64,000 nt of DNA from Subtercola boreus. GTDB lineage: Bacteria > Actinomycetota > Actinomycetes > Actinomycetales > Microbacteriaceae. Shown one piece after another: positions 33,008 through 41,778 of the stretch (position 1 is its first letter; each line of letters opens with the position of its first letter). The translations under genes were made by a program, and so were the position numbers. Where the stretch lies: assembly GCF_003399625.1 (NCBI RefSeq), contig NZ_NBXA01000022.1, forward strand, positions 186,001 to 250,000. Direction: 5' to 3'. The notes under the pieces were generated by a model. It worked only from the letters and a program-made list of their open reading frames with translations. It had not been told where the DNA came from and searched no databases.

Positions 33008-35686
33008 CTAGCCCGTGTTCTGCAGTCCCGCTGCCACACCGTTCACGGCGAGAAGAAGCAGCTGGTGCGGCTCGTCGAGCGGATCGGCGCTGCCGGATGC
33101 GCGGATGTCCCTGAGCGCCCGGAGCTGAAGCAGCGACAGGGCGTCGACGTACGGGCTCCGCAGCCGCACGGCCCGTCGCAGAACGGGTCGCGCCTCGAGC
33201 AGGGCATCGTGGCCGGTCGTCCGCTGCACCCAGTCGCGGGTGAGTTCCATCTCCTCGAGCACGAGTTCTGCAAGATCGGCGCGGTCACCGAGGGCGAGGT
33301 AGCGCTTCGCCAACCGCAGGTCGGTCTTCGCCAGAGACATCTCGACGTTGTTGATCATGGCTGTGAACAGCGGCCAGCGCGAATAGGCATCCTGCAGCAC
33401 CCCGACGTCGCCGACGGCGGCGAGCGCGGAGCCGAGACCGAACCACCCCGTGAGGTTGATGCGCGCCTGCGTCCAGGCGAACACCCACGGGATCGCGCGG
33501 AGGTCCTCGAGCGACTCGATCGAGAGGCCGCGACGGGCGGGCCGCGAGCCGAGTGCCAGCAGGCCGACCTCCTCGAGGGGCGTGACCTGCGCGAACCAGG
33601 GCGCGAAACCGTCGCTCTTGATGAGCTCGTAGAACCTCTCGCGTGAGCGGGCATCCATTGTCGCCGCGACGTCGCTGAAGTCCTCGGTCGCCGACTGGTT
33701 CGCCTGCTCGTTCGACGGAGTCGAGGCGAGCAGGGTCGCGGCGGCCATCTGCTCGATGTGCCGGGCGGCGATGGTCTTGTCGCCGTACTGCGCGAAGATC
33801 ACCTCGCCCTGCTCGGTGAGCTTGAAGCGGCCGTCGACCGATCCGGGCGGCTGCGCCAGCACGGCCTCGTTGGCCGGCCCGCCGCCGCGCCCGAGGGCAC
33901 CACCCCGACCGTGGAACAGCGTGAGCACGATGTCGTTGTCAGCCGCCCACTGCGTGATGCGCTGCTGCGCCGAGTAGAGCGCGAGCGTTGCCGAGACCGG
34001 GCCGACATCCTTCGAGGAGTCGGAGTAGCCGAGCATCACTTCGAGTCGTCGCCCTGTCGCATCGAGCCGGGCCTTCACCTCGGGCAGATCGATCATCTCG
34101 GCGAGGATCGTCGTCGACGCGGCAAGATCGTCGAACGTCTCGAACAGGGGCACCGCATCCAGAACCGGCGCGGCTTCGGGCGAACCCATCGCGGCCTCCG
34201 CCAGCGCGTACACCGTGGCGAGGTCGGCGGAGGACTGCGTGAACGACACGATGTAGCGCCTCGAGGCCCGCACCCCGTACCTGCGCTGCAGGAACGCGAT
34301 CGTGCGATAGACGTCGAGCACCTCGAGCGTCATCTCGCTGAGCTTCCCGCCGGCCCGCACCTCGGCGAGCGCCTCACGGTGCACCTTCGAGTGCTGGCGC
34401 ACCTCGAGCTCGGCGAGGTGGAATCCGAAGGTCTCGACCTGCCAGATGAGGTTCTGGAGCTCTCCGTTCGCACTCCGGAGGGCTCCGGCGTCGCGGAGCG
34501 AGTGCTGGATGACCCTCAGGTCGGTGAGCAGTTCCTCGGGGCCCCGGTAGCCGAGGTCGGCGTCCCGCCGTCGGGTCGCAGCGATGCGCTCGGCGACCAC
34601 CAGCAGCACTCGTCGATGAGGCTCGTTCGGTGCGCGGGTGCCGATCTGCGAGGTGATCTCCACCGCGAAGCTCCGCTGCGTCTCCCAGAGGCCGTCGAGC
34701 GCCCGGCTCGGCGGGGTGTCGACCTCGTCGAGGGTGAGCGTCCGGCCGATGCGGGTGGCCGCGTGTTCGAGCCCGAGCAGGATGTGCTCCGACGCGATCG
34801 CGGCGGCCTGCCGGGTGACGGCCGCGGTCACGAACGGGTTCCCGTCGCGGTCGGCAGCGATCCAGCTGCCGAGGCGGAGGAACGCGGGCGCTTCGGCAGG
34901 CCGGGCGCCGGCGGCGTTCCCGAGCAGCCAGTCGTCGAGCATCCGGTACACCTTCGGCACCACCTCGAACAGGGTCTGGTCGAAGATGCTCATGGCGGTG
35001 CGCACCTCGTCGAGCGGCGTCGGCCTGGTCGTTCGAAGCGGTGAAGTGCGCCAGAGCACGTCGATCTCCTCGAGGAGGCGACGGTCGTTCTCGGCCGTCG
35101 TGAGGGTGCCCTGGCGCAGTTGGTCGCGATGCTCGAGCAGTTCGCTGATGCGGCGGATCCCGGAAGCGACGGCCCTCCGGCGCGCCTCGGTCGGGTGGGC
35201 GGTCAGTACCGGGTGGAACCGCAGGCCGCGGAGCCGCTCGGCGGCCTCCTCCGTGCCCACCTCAGCCACCAGCTGCTCGATCGCGCCCGGCAACGAGTCG
35301 GTGACGACCGCGTCGCTCGCGCCGTCACGGGCCCGCAGAACCCGCACGCGGTGATGCTCCTCGGCGAGGTTCGAGAGATGGAAGTAGCAGGTGAAGGCGC
35401 GGGCGACCTGTTCGGCGCGCTCGGGTGTGAACGAGTCGACGAGGCGCTCGGCGTCTTCGATCGACACCGTGCCGGCCGACGCGCCTGCCGCTCCGCCCTG
35501 GGCGTTCGTCTCGTAGGCCGCGATGGTCAGAGCTCGGAGCGCCTCCACGTCGCGGAGCAGATCATCGCCCCCCGCCTCGGTGAGCACACGGCCGAGCAGC
35601 GCCCCCAGGCGGCGCACGTCGCTCCGCAGGTCTTCGTCGACTTCGTCGCGGATGTCTCGCCTGGTCTGGTCTTCGGATGTGCTCAC
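33008..35686 (-). CDS. ppc: Phosphoenolpyruvate carboxylase
   Basis: An 892-residue anaplerotic enzyme making oxaloacetate from PEP and bicarbonate. Catalytic motifs: LTAHPTEARRRAV (active His), VMLGYSDSSKDVG, TLFHGRGGALGRGGGP, and the invariant C-terminal QNTG. Length is normal. TAGCGT at 35698-35693, six nt before the GTG start, indicates a leaderless transcript. Monocistronic. Allosteric regulation (acetyl-CoA, aspartate) is expected from the family. Confidence 0.97.
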   Translation of the reverse strand: MSTSEDQTRRDIRDEVDEDLRSDVRRLGALLGRVLTEAGGDDLLRDVEALRALTIAAYETNAQGGAAGASAGTVSIEDAERLVDSFTPERAEQVARAFTCYFHLSNLAEEHHRVRVLRARDGASDAVVTDSLPGAIEQLVAEVGTEEAAERLRGLRFHPVLTAHPTEARRRAVASGIRRISELLEHRDQLRQGTLTTAENDRRLLEEIDVLWRTSPLRTTRPTPLDEVRTAMSIFDQTLFEVVPKVYRMLDDWLLGNAAGARPAEAPAFLRLGSWIAADRDGNPFVTAAVTRQAAAIASEHILLGLEHAATRIGRTLTLDEVDTPPSRALDGLWETQRSFAVEITSQIGTRAPNEPHRRVLLVVAERIAATRRRDADLGYRGPEELLTDLRVIQHSLRDAGALRSANGELQNLIWQVETFGFHLAELEVRQHSKVHREALAEVRAGGKLSEMTLEVLDVYRTIAFLQRRYGVRASRRYIVSFTQSSADLATVYALAEAAMGSPEAAPVLDAVPLFETFDDLAASTTILAEMIDLPEVKARLDATGRRLEVMLGYSDSSKDVGPVSATLALYSAQQRITQWAADNDIVLTLFHGRGGALGRGGGPANEAVLAQPPGSVDGRFKLTEQGEVIFAQYGDKTIAARHIEQMAAATLLASTPSNEQANQSATEDFSDVAATMDARSRERFYELIKSDGFAPWFAQVTPLEEVGLLALGSRPARRGLSIESLEDLRAIPWVFAWTQARINLTGWFGLGSALAAVGDVGVLQDAYSRWPLFTAMINNVEMSLAKTDLRLAKRYLALGDRADLAELVLEEMELTRDWVQRTTGHDALLEARPVLRRAVRLRSPYVDALSLLQLRALRDIRASGSADPLDEPHQLLLLAVNGVAAGLQNTG

Positions 35687-35789
35687 CCGTCCACGCTAGC
35701 GCTCCCAGATTGACAGCATGTTACGGGCGGGCACCCCGAACATCTCCGGCGCAGGGATCATCCAGCTTCATCCGACAGATTGGGAGTCT

Positions 35790-36989
35790 ATGGAAATCGC
35801 CGTCGACCTCGTGCTCGCAGTTGCAGGCCTCCTGGCGATCATCGCCGGCTGGGGCCGCGGCCTGCTGGTGATGGCGGCGTCTCTCGTCGGCATCGCGCTC
35901 GGCGCCTGGGTCGCCACGCTCGCTGCTCCCTCGGTGGTGACCCTGCTCGCCGACCACGGCTGGACGAGCTCACTCCAGCGGTCGATCGCGGCCGGCGTCG
36001 TCTTCGTGCTGTGCATCGTGATCGCCTCGACCGTGCTCGGCTCGCTCGCCCTCGTCATCCGGCGCACCATCGGCCGGGTGAAGGTGGTACGTGGAATCGA
36101 CTCCCTCGGCGGCGCCCTTCTCGGCGCGCTGGCCTGGGCCGTCATCGTCTGGCTCGCGGGCGGTTTCCTGCTCTCGACGGGTCAGCTCCAGGCAACCCAG
36201 CTGGTGAACGCGTCGAAGATCGTCAGCACGCTCAACAGCATCTCGCCTGTTCCGGCGACCACAGCGCTCGGCACCCTCGACCAGGCCCTCGGCAGCGCGG
36301 GCTTCCCCACCGTCTTCGCCGACGGGGCGGAGATCATCGCCGGCGCACAGGCACCCGAGCAGGGCGTGCCGGCCGCGGTCGACAACGCCTCACAGGGGGT
36401 CGTGAAGATCCTCTCCTCTGCGCCCAACTGCAACACCGATGCAGAGGGCAGTGGCTGGGTGGTCTCCGACGGGCGGATCATCACGAACGCGCACGTCGTC
36501 GCCGGCAGCAGCGAGATCTACGTGCAGGTCGCGGGCTCGGGCGCTCTCCTTCCTGCCCGGCTCATGGTCTACGACCCGCAGCGCGACCTCGCGGTGCTCG
36601 ACGTGGCGAACCTCGGGGTCGCTCCCCTGACTCTCGGCACCGATCTCGCGGCCTCCGCCTCCGCCGTGGTCGCCGGCTACCCCGAGAACGGGCCCTTCGT
36701 GACCGCCCCGGCACGCGTCCGCCAGATCGTCGAGGCGACCGGGCTCGACATCTACGGCACCGAAGACGTCACCCGCGAGATCTACTCCCTCCGCGGCACG
36801 GTGCTTCCCGGCAACTCGGGCGGCCCGCTCTTCGATACCGCCGGCGACGTCGTCGGCGTGGTGTTCGCCCGCTCGACCACCGACGCCGACACCGGCTACG
36901 CGATGACCCTGGCTGAGATCGCCCCGGTCGTGCAGGCGGCAGCCGGGGCGACCGCTGCGGTCAGCTCTGGGGCCTGCCAGACCGACTGA
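35790..36989 (+). CDS. marP: MarP-type membrane serine protease
   Basis: A 399-residue CvpA-like membrane domain with four helices (about 3-130) followed by an extracytoplasmic chymotrypsin-like protease. Triad: H235 in ITNAHVVAG, D266 in YDPQRDLAVL and S343 in GNSGGPLF. C214 and C396 are placed like the disulfide that controls mycobacterial MarP. In Mycobacterium MarP confers acid and oxidative stress resistance by cleaving cell-wall hydrolases. The ATG at 35790 is preceded by GGGAG and begins the first membrane helix. An upstream ATG at 35718 would add a non-homologous 24 residues. Confidence 0.92.
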   Translation: MEIAVDLVLAVAGLLAIIAGWGRGLLVMAASLVGIALGAWVATLAAPSVVTLLADHGWTSSLQRSIAAGVVFVLCIVIASTVLGSLALVIRRTIGRVKVVRGIDSLGGALLGALAWAVIVWLAGGFLLSTGQLQATQLVNASKIVSTLNSISPVPATTALGTLDQALGSAGFPTVFADGAEIIAGAQAPEQGVPAAVDNASQGVVKILSSAPNCNTDAEGSGWVVSDGRIITNAHVVAGSSEIYVQVAGSGALLPARLMVYDPQRDLAVLDVANLGVAPLTLGTDLAASASAVVAGYPENGPFVTAPARVRQIVEATGLDIYGTEDVTREIYSLRGTVLPGNSGGPLFDTAGDVVGVVFARSTTDADTGYAMTLAEIAPVVQAAAGATAAVSSGACQTD

Positions 36990-37122
36990 GCCGCGGGGCC
37001 GGAACCTCGCTGCGGGCACAGTCGACGGCGTCAGCGAACACGCGGAAGACATGGTCCTCGGGCTGGAACGCGCTGTCGACCCGGATCGCCGTCATCATGC
37101 GGAGGCCCGCATCGGAAGTCGA

Positions 37123-37638
37123 TCAGGTTACAGCGGGCTCGGCCCGTCGATCGCATTCGAGCAGCACCCGGCGGAGCGCGCCCTCGAGCTCCTGGCGCTC
37201 CGGCGCGCCGAGCACTCCGACCAGCTCCCGCTCGAGCGTCAGCTGGTCAGGCAACGCGCCGTCGATGCGCTCCCTGCCCTCCGGCGTGACAACCACCTTC
37301 ACCACCCGCCGGTCGCCCGTGCTCCGTTCGCGGAGCACGAGGCCCGCCGCCTCGAGGGCCCCCACCCGCTTCGTGATCGAGGCGTTCGACGCTGCGATTG
37401 ACCTCGCGAGCTGTGACGGAGTGGGCGGCTCGGCGGCTCGGCGAACGGCTGACAGAACGTCGAACTCGCCGCGGGTGAGCCCGTGTGCCTTCAGGAGCTC
37501 GTCGCTCAGGAGCGTCGCGAGACGCGCGATCCGCAGGATCCGGCCCATCGTACCCATCGGGGCCGTGTCGAGATCGGGCGCGATGACGCGCCAGTCGGAG
37601 CGGGTGTCGTCGAGCGCATCGACGCGAGCGGTGGTCAT
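37123..37638 (-). CDS. MarR-family transcriptional regulator
   Basis: 171 residues with a winged helix (about 60-130): SDELLKAHGLTRGEFDVLSA, then TPSQLARSIAASNASITKRV with the wing RSTGDRRVVKVVVTPEG. Probably a homodimeric repressor released by small aromatic ligands. TAAAAT at 37650-37645 lies six nt before the ATG and within a perfect palindrome shared with the divergent FUSC exporter gene, so it likely represses both itself and the exporter. Confidence 0.9.
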   Translation of the reverse strand: MTTARVDALDDTRSDWRVIAPDLDTAPMGTMGRILRIARLATLLSDELLKAHGLTRGEFDVLSAVRRAAEPPTPSQLARSIAASNASITKRVGALEAAGLVLRERSTGDRRVVKVVVTPEGRERIDGALPDQLTLERELVGVLGAPERQELEGALRRVLLECDRRAEPAVT

Positions 37639-37641
37639 GTC

Positions 37642-37663
37642 ACTATTTTACTAGTAAAATAGT
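37642..37663. promoter_or_regulatory. 22-bp perfect palindrome, MarR operator overlapping two promoters
   Basis: Half-site ACTATTTTACT followed by its exact complement. Each strand carries TAAAAT (37650-37645 minus, 37655-37660 plus) exactly six nt from a start codon (marR ATG at 37638, a GTG at 37667 on the plus strand). A dimeric MarR bound here would cover both -10 boxes. Confidence 0.85.
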
Positions 37664-37666
37664 TTC

Positions 37667-37759
37667 GTGCAGCGCGGCATCCCTTCTCTCGCCAACCCTC
37701 CATCGAACAGGATCCCGTGTCGACCAGCACCCTTCTCCCCTATGCCCGCTCGGTCGTGA
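37667..37759 (+). CDS. Possible 30-residue leader ORF ahead of the FUSC exporter
   Basis: GTG six nt after the plus-strand TAAAAT, i.e. at the expected +1 of a leaderless mRNA. The frame runs 30 codons (starting VQRGIPSLANPPSNR) and ends 42 nt inside the exporter gene in another frame. No homology. It may be a regulatory leader peptide or coincidence. Confidence 0.25.
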   Translation: MQRGIPSLANPPSNRIPCRPAPFSPMPARS

Positions 37760-38811
37760 CAGTGGGCGAACACGGCGGCGCGCACCGCGCGGCCATCCGC
37801 GCCGGGCTGTCGATCCTCATTCCCTTCCTCGTGCTTCTCGCGCTCGGTCATGTCGAGTGGTCGATCTACGCAGCCTTCGGCGCCTTCACCTCCGTCTACG
37901 GCCGGAACTCCTCCCGCTCGGGCCGGCTCCGCATGCAGGCTGCGGCCGCCGTGGTCATGGTCAGCGCGGTGCTGCTCGGCAGCCTCGTCGCGATGCTGCC
38001 CGGACGGGAGTGGCTGGCGGTGCTTGTCGCGAGCATCGTGGCGGTCGTCGCGGCGCGGGTCTCCGACATCTTCGGTTTTCTGCCTCCCGGCCCCCTGTTC
38101 GCCGTGTTCGCGCTCTGCGCCATCGCCTCCGTGCCGGGCACGGCAGCGAACCTCCCGATCGCCTTCACGGTGGCCGGGGCATCCGCGCTGCTCGCCGTGG
38201 TCATCGGGCAGGCAGGACGAGTGCGTCTCGTGACTCCGGGGCGGCCGGATGCCCGGGGAGCCATCGGGCCGAGCGCCGACCTCCGACCGGCGGCGCCCCC
38301 GGCGTCTCGGGCCGCGTCACCCCTCGCGTTCCGTCCGTTCCACTATCTCCGCTTCGGAGTCGCTGCCGCGGTGGCGGGCTCCCTCTCGACCGCGCTCGGA
38401 ATCGGGCACCCCTATTGGGCGATGGTCGCAGCGATCGTGCCCCTGGTCGCCGCCGACCTGCCCAACGCCTTCGTTCGGGGAACCCACCGCGTGCTCGGCA
38501 CCGTCGTCGGTCTGGCTCTCGCGTGGCTGCTGCTGCTCCTGCAACCGTCGGGTCTCGTCGCGATCCTCCTGGTCGTCGGTCTGCAGATGGCCGCGGAGCT
38601 TCTCATCATGCGAAACTACGGCCTCGCCCTCGTCTTCGTGACGCCGCTCGCCCTGCTGATGATCGATCTGGTGCACCCGGGCGACCCCACACAACTCATC
38701 ACCGACCGGGGGCTCGAGACGCTCCTGGGAACCGCTGTGGCCATCGTGATCGCCTGGGTGACGTGGCTCGCATCGCGGCGCCCAGTGGCCACCACCGGCC
38801 CACTCGCATAG
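37717..38811 (+). CDS. FUSC-family inner-membrane protein, probable aromatic compound exporter
   Basis: A 364-residue protein with two homologous bundles of hydrophobic helices (about 25-165 and 210-350), joined by a Pro/Ala-rich linker. The FUSC motif AFGAFTSVYGRN is followed by RLRMQ, and it is repeated in spirit as FVRGTHRVLGTVVGLALAW. FUSC proteins include p-hydroxybenzoate efflux AaeB and related exporters. Regulation by the divergent MarR through the shared operator fits export of aromatic acids. Substrate is inferred. GTG start without a strong Shine-Dalgarno. Confidence 0.85.
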   Translation: MSTSTLLPYARSVVTVGEHGGAHRAAIRAGLSILIPFLVLLALGHVEWSIYAAFGAFTSVYGRNSSRSGRLRMQAAAAVVMVSAVLLGSLVAMLPGREWLAVLVASIVAVVAARVSDIFGFLPPGPLFAVFALCAIASVPGTAANLPIAFTVAGASALLAVVIGQAGRVRLVTPGRPDARGAIGPSADLRPAAPPASRAASPLAFRPFHYLRFGVAAAVAGSLSTALGIGHPYWAMVAAIVPLVAADLPNAFVRGTHRVLGTVVGLALAWLLLLLQPSGLVAILLVVGLQMAAELLIMRNYGLALVFVTPLALLMIDLVHPGDPTQLITDRGLETLLGTAVAIVIAWVTWLASRRPVATTGPLA

Positions 38812-38820
38812 TCTGGACGA

Positions 38821-39420
38821 ATGGCTCAACGCTCGCGCGGAAGAACTCCGTGGATCATCGCCGGCCTGATCGTCTTCGTTCTCGCCGACCTCGCACTCGT
38901 AGCATTCGCGCTCAGCGGGCCTTCCGTCGACGGTGACCAGGTCAGCGCCGCGGAGCCCACCTTCGTGGCGACGCCTGCACCCACGACTGACGCTCCCACC
39001 ACATCCACCGCCTCGCCGACCGCTTCGCCCACCCCGACTGCGACGAGCACCGCACCGTCGACGACTGCGCCCAGCACGCCCGCTCCGTCCACTTCTGTTC
39101 CATCCACCTCCGCTCCGGCGTCGCTCAGCGGCATGGCCGATGCGAAGGTCGGCTACCGTGCCACAGCCGGAACCTGCACCGGAGACAGCACCGCCACCGA
39201 CTCGGTCATCGAACTCACCACAGACGGCGGCGCCACCTGGACGAAGGTGAACCCCACCGATCTCCGCATCCGTACCGTCGAGAAGCTCATCGTCGTCGAC
39301 GAATCCCACGTCGACCTGCTCGCCACCTACGGGGCCGGCTGCACCGAATCGGCGATCAGCACCTTCACGCAGGGCGAGTTCTGGCAGGCCTACCCCGACC
39401 GCACGGCCGCCCTCAAATAG
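38821..39420 (+). CDS. Membrane-anchored protein with Thr/Pro/Ser linker
   Basis: 199 residues. One N-terminal membrane helix (about 11-31) preceded by RSRGR, a 60-residue Thr/Pro/Ser/Ala stalk (45-102), then a compact extracytoplasmic domain (103-199) with C117/C119-type and C158 cysteines and a beta-rich sequence containing ELTTDGGATWTKV, which resembles a single sialidase-like (BNR) repeat. Likely displayed outside the membrane. Function unknown. TAGTCT (38809-38814), formed partly by the upstream stop codon, lies six nt before the ATG. Confidence 0.75.
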   Translation: MAQRSRGRTPWIIAGLIVFVLADLALVAFALSGPSVDGDQVSAAEPTFVATPAPTTDAPTTSTASPTASPTPTATSTAPSTTAPSTPAPSTSVPSTSAPASLSGMADAKVGYRATAGTCTGDSTATDSVIELTTDGGATWTKVNPTDLRIRTVEKLIVVDESHVDLLATYGAGCTESAISTFTQGEFWQAYPDRTAALK

Positions 39421-39437
39421 CCCTGTCTGAACGACGA

Positions 39438-39468
39438 AGGCCCGCGCCCCCTGGGGGGTCGCGGGCCT
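39438..39468. terminator. Bidirectional terminator between the stalked protein and ssrA
   Basis: Hairpin with AGGCCCGCG pairing CGCGGGCCT and an inner CCCC/GGGG stretch, between converging transcription units. Confidence 0.75.
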
Positions 39469-39500
39469 CATGACAGGCGGTTCGCAACAGCGGCCGGCGG

Positions 39501-39893
39501 TGGAGATGCGGGGAATTGAACCCCGGTCCACTGCTGTGGTCGTATGCCTTCTACGGGCGTAGCCAGCAAGATGTTCTACTCGGCTCCGGAAGTTGTCGCT
39601 GGCACCTGATCCGACGAGCCCAGCCCGAGTGCAAGTCCCTGTGCGCCCTCAGGCGTGACGCACAAGCAATCCCTCTAGATAACGCCAGGATCCGGGTAGA
39701 GGGCATTCCCGGTCTGACGGTTCCTTATGCGGCTAGCTGGTGCTTAGGCTGCGAGAGCGAAAGCGGCCTGCTTGGCCGGAACAGTGCTGTTTTGATTGGC
39801 ACTTATTGTTTGCGCGGATCGTTTACGAGATAACCGTGCGTCCTCGGCCCGCTTCTCACACTCACTCAGGCAATGTCGAAACCGATCATCCCC
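39501..39893 (-). ncRNA. ssrA: Transfer-messenger RNA (tmRNA)
   Basis: The 5' end GGGGATGATCGGTTTCGACA and the 3' end TTCAATTCCCCGCATCTCCA form the tRNA-Ala-like half, with a 7-bp acceptor stem and the GGTTCAATTCC T-arm. CCA is not encoded. At 393 nt it is normal size. The tag frame (39800-39744) reads ANQNSTVPAKQAAFALAA and stops with TAA, ending in the classic ALAA degradation signal. TTGACA at 39942-39937 is a good -35, implying a short 5' leader removed by RNase P. Partner protein gene smpB lies 3 kb away. Confidence 0.95.
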
Positions 39894-39992
39894 GCGAGCA
39901 GCTGAAGAGCTGGACCACTGCTGCACACTGTTGAATTGTCAAGGTCGCCGCCCTCTCAGGCAGCCCTCCACTGTAACAGCTAATGTCGGCTC

Positions 39993-40916
39993 ATGACGAC
40001 TCCCCGCTGGACCCCGGCCCTCCTTCCCTCCCTCAGCGGCAAGACCTTCGTGGTCACCGGCGGGAACGCCGGGCTCGGCTACTGGGCATCCGAGCTCCTC
40101 GCCAGGCGCGGTGCCTCCGTGATCATCGCCGCACGCAACGAACAGAAGGCCAGCCGCGCGATCGCGTCGATCCTCACCCGCGCCCCGCTCGGCAGCGTGC
40201 GCTCCGTGAAGCTCGACCTGGCCGACCTGGCCTCAGTGGAAACGGCAGTCGCAGAACTGTCGACGGGCCCCATCGACGGCCTCATCCTGAACGCCGGACT
40301 CACCGAGTCGTCGAAACGCGCCTTCACAACCGACGGTTTCGAGATCATGTTCGGCACCAACTTCCTCGGCCACTTCGTGCTCACCGCAGGGCTCATGCCG
40401 ACGCTGCTCGCCACGGCCGGCTCGAGGGTGGTCTCGCTCGGCAGCATCAGCCACGAATTCTTCGAACTCGATCTGGATGACCTGCAGAGCGAGCACTATT
40501 CGAGCTTCCGCACCTACGGCCGCTCGAAACTCAGCGTGATGCTCTTCGGATTCGAGCTCGACCGTCGCCTCCGGAAGGCGAGCCACAGCACCCGGAGCCT
40601 CGTCGCCCACCCCGGATTCGCGCTCGACGGACTGAGCGCTTCACGCCCGGGCATCGGCGCGAAACGCTCGAACGCCGCAGTGCGCACGGGCCTCGCCACG
40701 TTCGCACAGGGCAAGGATGCCGGCGCCCTGCCGATCGTTCGCGCCGCCGCCGATCCGCTGGCCGCGGGCGGCGACTACTGGGGCCCCGACGGCTGGCGCC
40801 AACTGAAGGGCGACCCGACGGTGGTCAGGGCCAGAACCCGGGCCCGCGACATCCGCACAGCCAGCGCGCTCTGGAGCATCGCCGAGAACCTCACGGGCAC
40901 GTCCCTCACGCTCTGA
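39993..40916 (+). CDS. SDR-family NAD(P)-dependent oxidoreductase
   Basis: 307 residues. Rossmann motif VVTGGNAGLG near residue 22, NAG (LILNAGL) and the catalytic Y-x3-K in YGRSKLSVM. Most like retinol-dehydrogenase/WW-domain-type SDRs acting on lipophilic alcohols or ketones. Substrate unknown. TAATGT (39981-39986) is six nt from the ATG, so a leaderless transcript divergent from ssrA is likely. Confidence 0.88.
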   Translation: MTTPRWTPALLPSLSGKTFVVTGGNAGLGYWASELLARRGASVIIAARNEQKASRAIASILTRAPLGSVRSVKLDLADLASVETAVAELSTGPIDGLILNAGLTESSKRAFTTDGFEIMFGTNFLGHFVLTAGLMPTLLATAGSRVVSLGSISHEFFELDLDDLQSEHYSSFRTYGRSKLSVMLFGFELDRRLRKASHSTRSLVAHPGFALDGLSASRPGIGAKRSNAAVRTGLATFAQGKDAGALPIVRAAADPLAAGGDYWGPDGWRQLKGDPTVVRARTRARDIRTASALWSIAENLTGTSLTL

Positions 40917-40920
40917 CCTG

Positions 40921-41778
40921 TCACCGCGAACTCACCGTGCGGAACTTCCGCACACTCAAGGGAATGAACACCGCCAGCAGCACGACGATGCCGATGAACA
41001 CCGTCAGCACCGGATGCTGCTGCGTCCAGACGTCGGCCACCGGCGTGCCGGGCGGCACGTTGCCGAACAGCGTTCGAGCCGCCTGCACCAGCGCCGAGAC
41101 CGGGTTGTACTCCGCGAAGATGCGAAGCGGAGTCGGCAGCGTGTCGCTCGGCACGAACGCGTTCGAGATGAACGTGAGCGGGAACAGAACCAGGAACGAC
41201 ACGTTGTTGATGACCTCGGGGCTCCGCACGCTCATTCCGATGAACGCCATCACCCACGAGAACGCGTAGGCGAAGAGCAGCAGCAGTACCACCGCCGCCG
41301 CAGCCTCGAGAAAACTCGATCGCACCCGCCAGCCCACGATGAACCCCGTCGTCATCATCACCGCCATCGAGATCGTGTTGATCAGCAGGTCGCCCGTGGT
41401 TCGCCCGATCAGCACGGAGGCCTGGTTCATCGGCAGGGTGCGGAAGCGGTCGATGATTCCGTCCTTCAGATCCTGCGCCATCGCCGAGCCCGAGTATGTG
41501 GAGCCGAAGACGACAGTCTGGGCGAAGATGCCCGCCATGATGAACTCGGTGTAACTGCTGCCCGGAATGTCGATCACGCCGGCATACACGTAGCTGAAGA
41601 GCAGCACGAACATGATCGGCTGGAGCAGCGTGAACACGAGGATGTCGGGCACCCGTTTGATCTTGATGAGGTTGCGGCGGGTCGTGATCCAGCCGTCGTT
41701 CAGCAGGTTGCCGATGCGGGAGGTGGATGCGGCGGGGTTGGCTGTCGCGGGCGTGAGGGCTGCCGGCGTGGCGCTCAT
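40921..41778 (-). CDS. ABC-2 type transporter permease (DrrB-like)
   Basis: 285 residues with six hydrophobic segments, including LLQPIMFVLLFSYVYAG and the ABC-2 signature region around LPLTFISNAFVPSDTLPTPLR with FAEYNPVSALVQAAR. Partner of the upstream ATPase, with a 4-nt overlap. The family exports hydrophobic drugs or lipids (daunorubicin-resistance type). Four nt separate its stop from that of the converging SDR gene. Confidence 0.88.
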   Translation of the reverse strand: MSATPAALTPATANPAASTSRIGNLLNDGWITTRRNLIKIKRVPDILVFTLLQPIMFVLLFSYVYAGVIDIPGSSYTEFIMAGIFAQTVVFGSTYSGSAMAQDLKDGIIDRFRTLPMNQASVLIGRTTGDLLINTISMAVMMTTGFIVGWRVRSSFLEAAAAVVLLLLFAYAFSWVMAFIGMSVRSPEVINNVSFLVLFPLTFISNAFVPSDTLPTPLRIFAEYNPVSALVQAARTLFGNVPPGTPVADVWTQQHPVLTVFIGIVVLLAVFIPLSVRKFRTVSSR

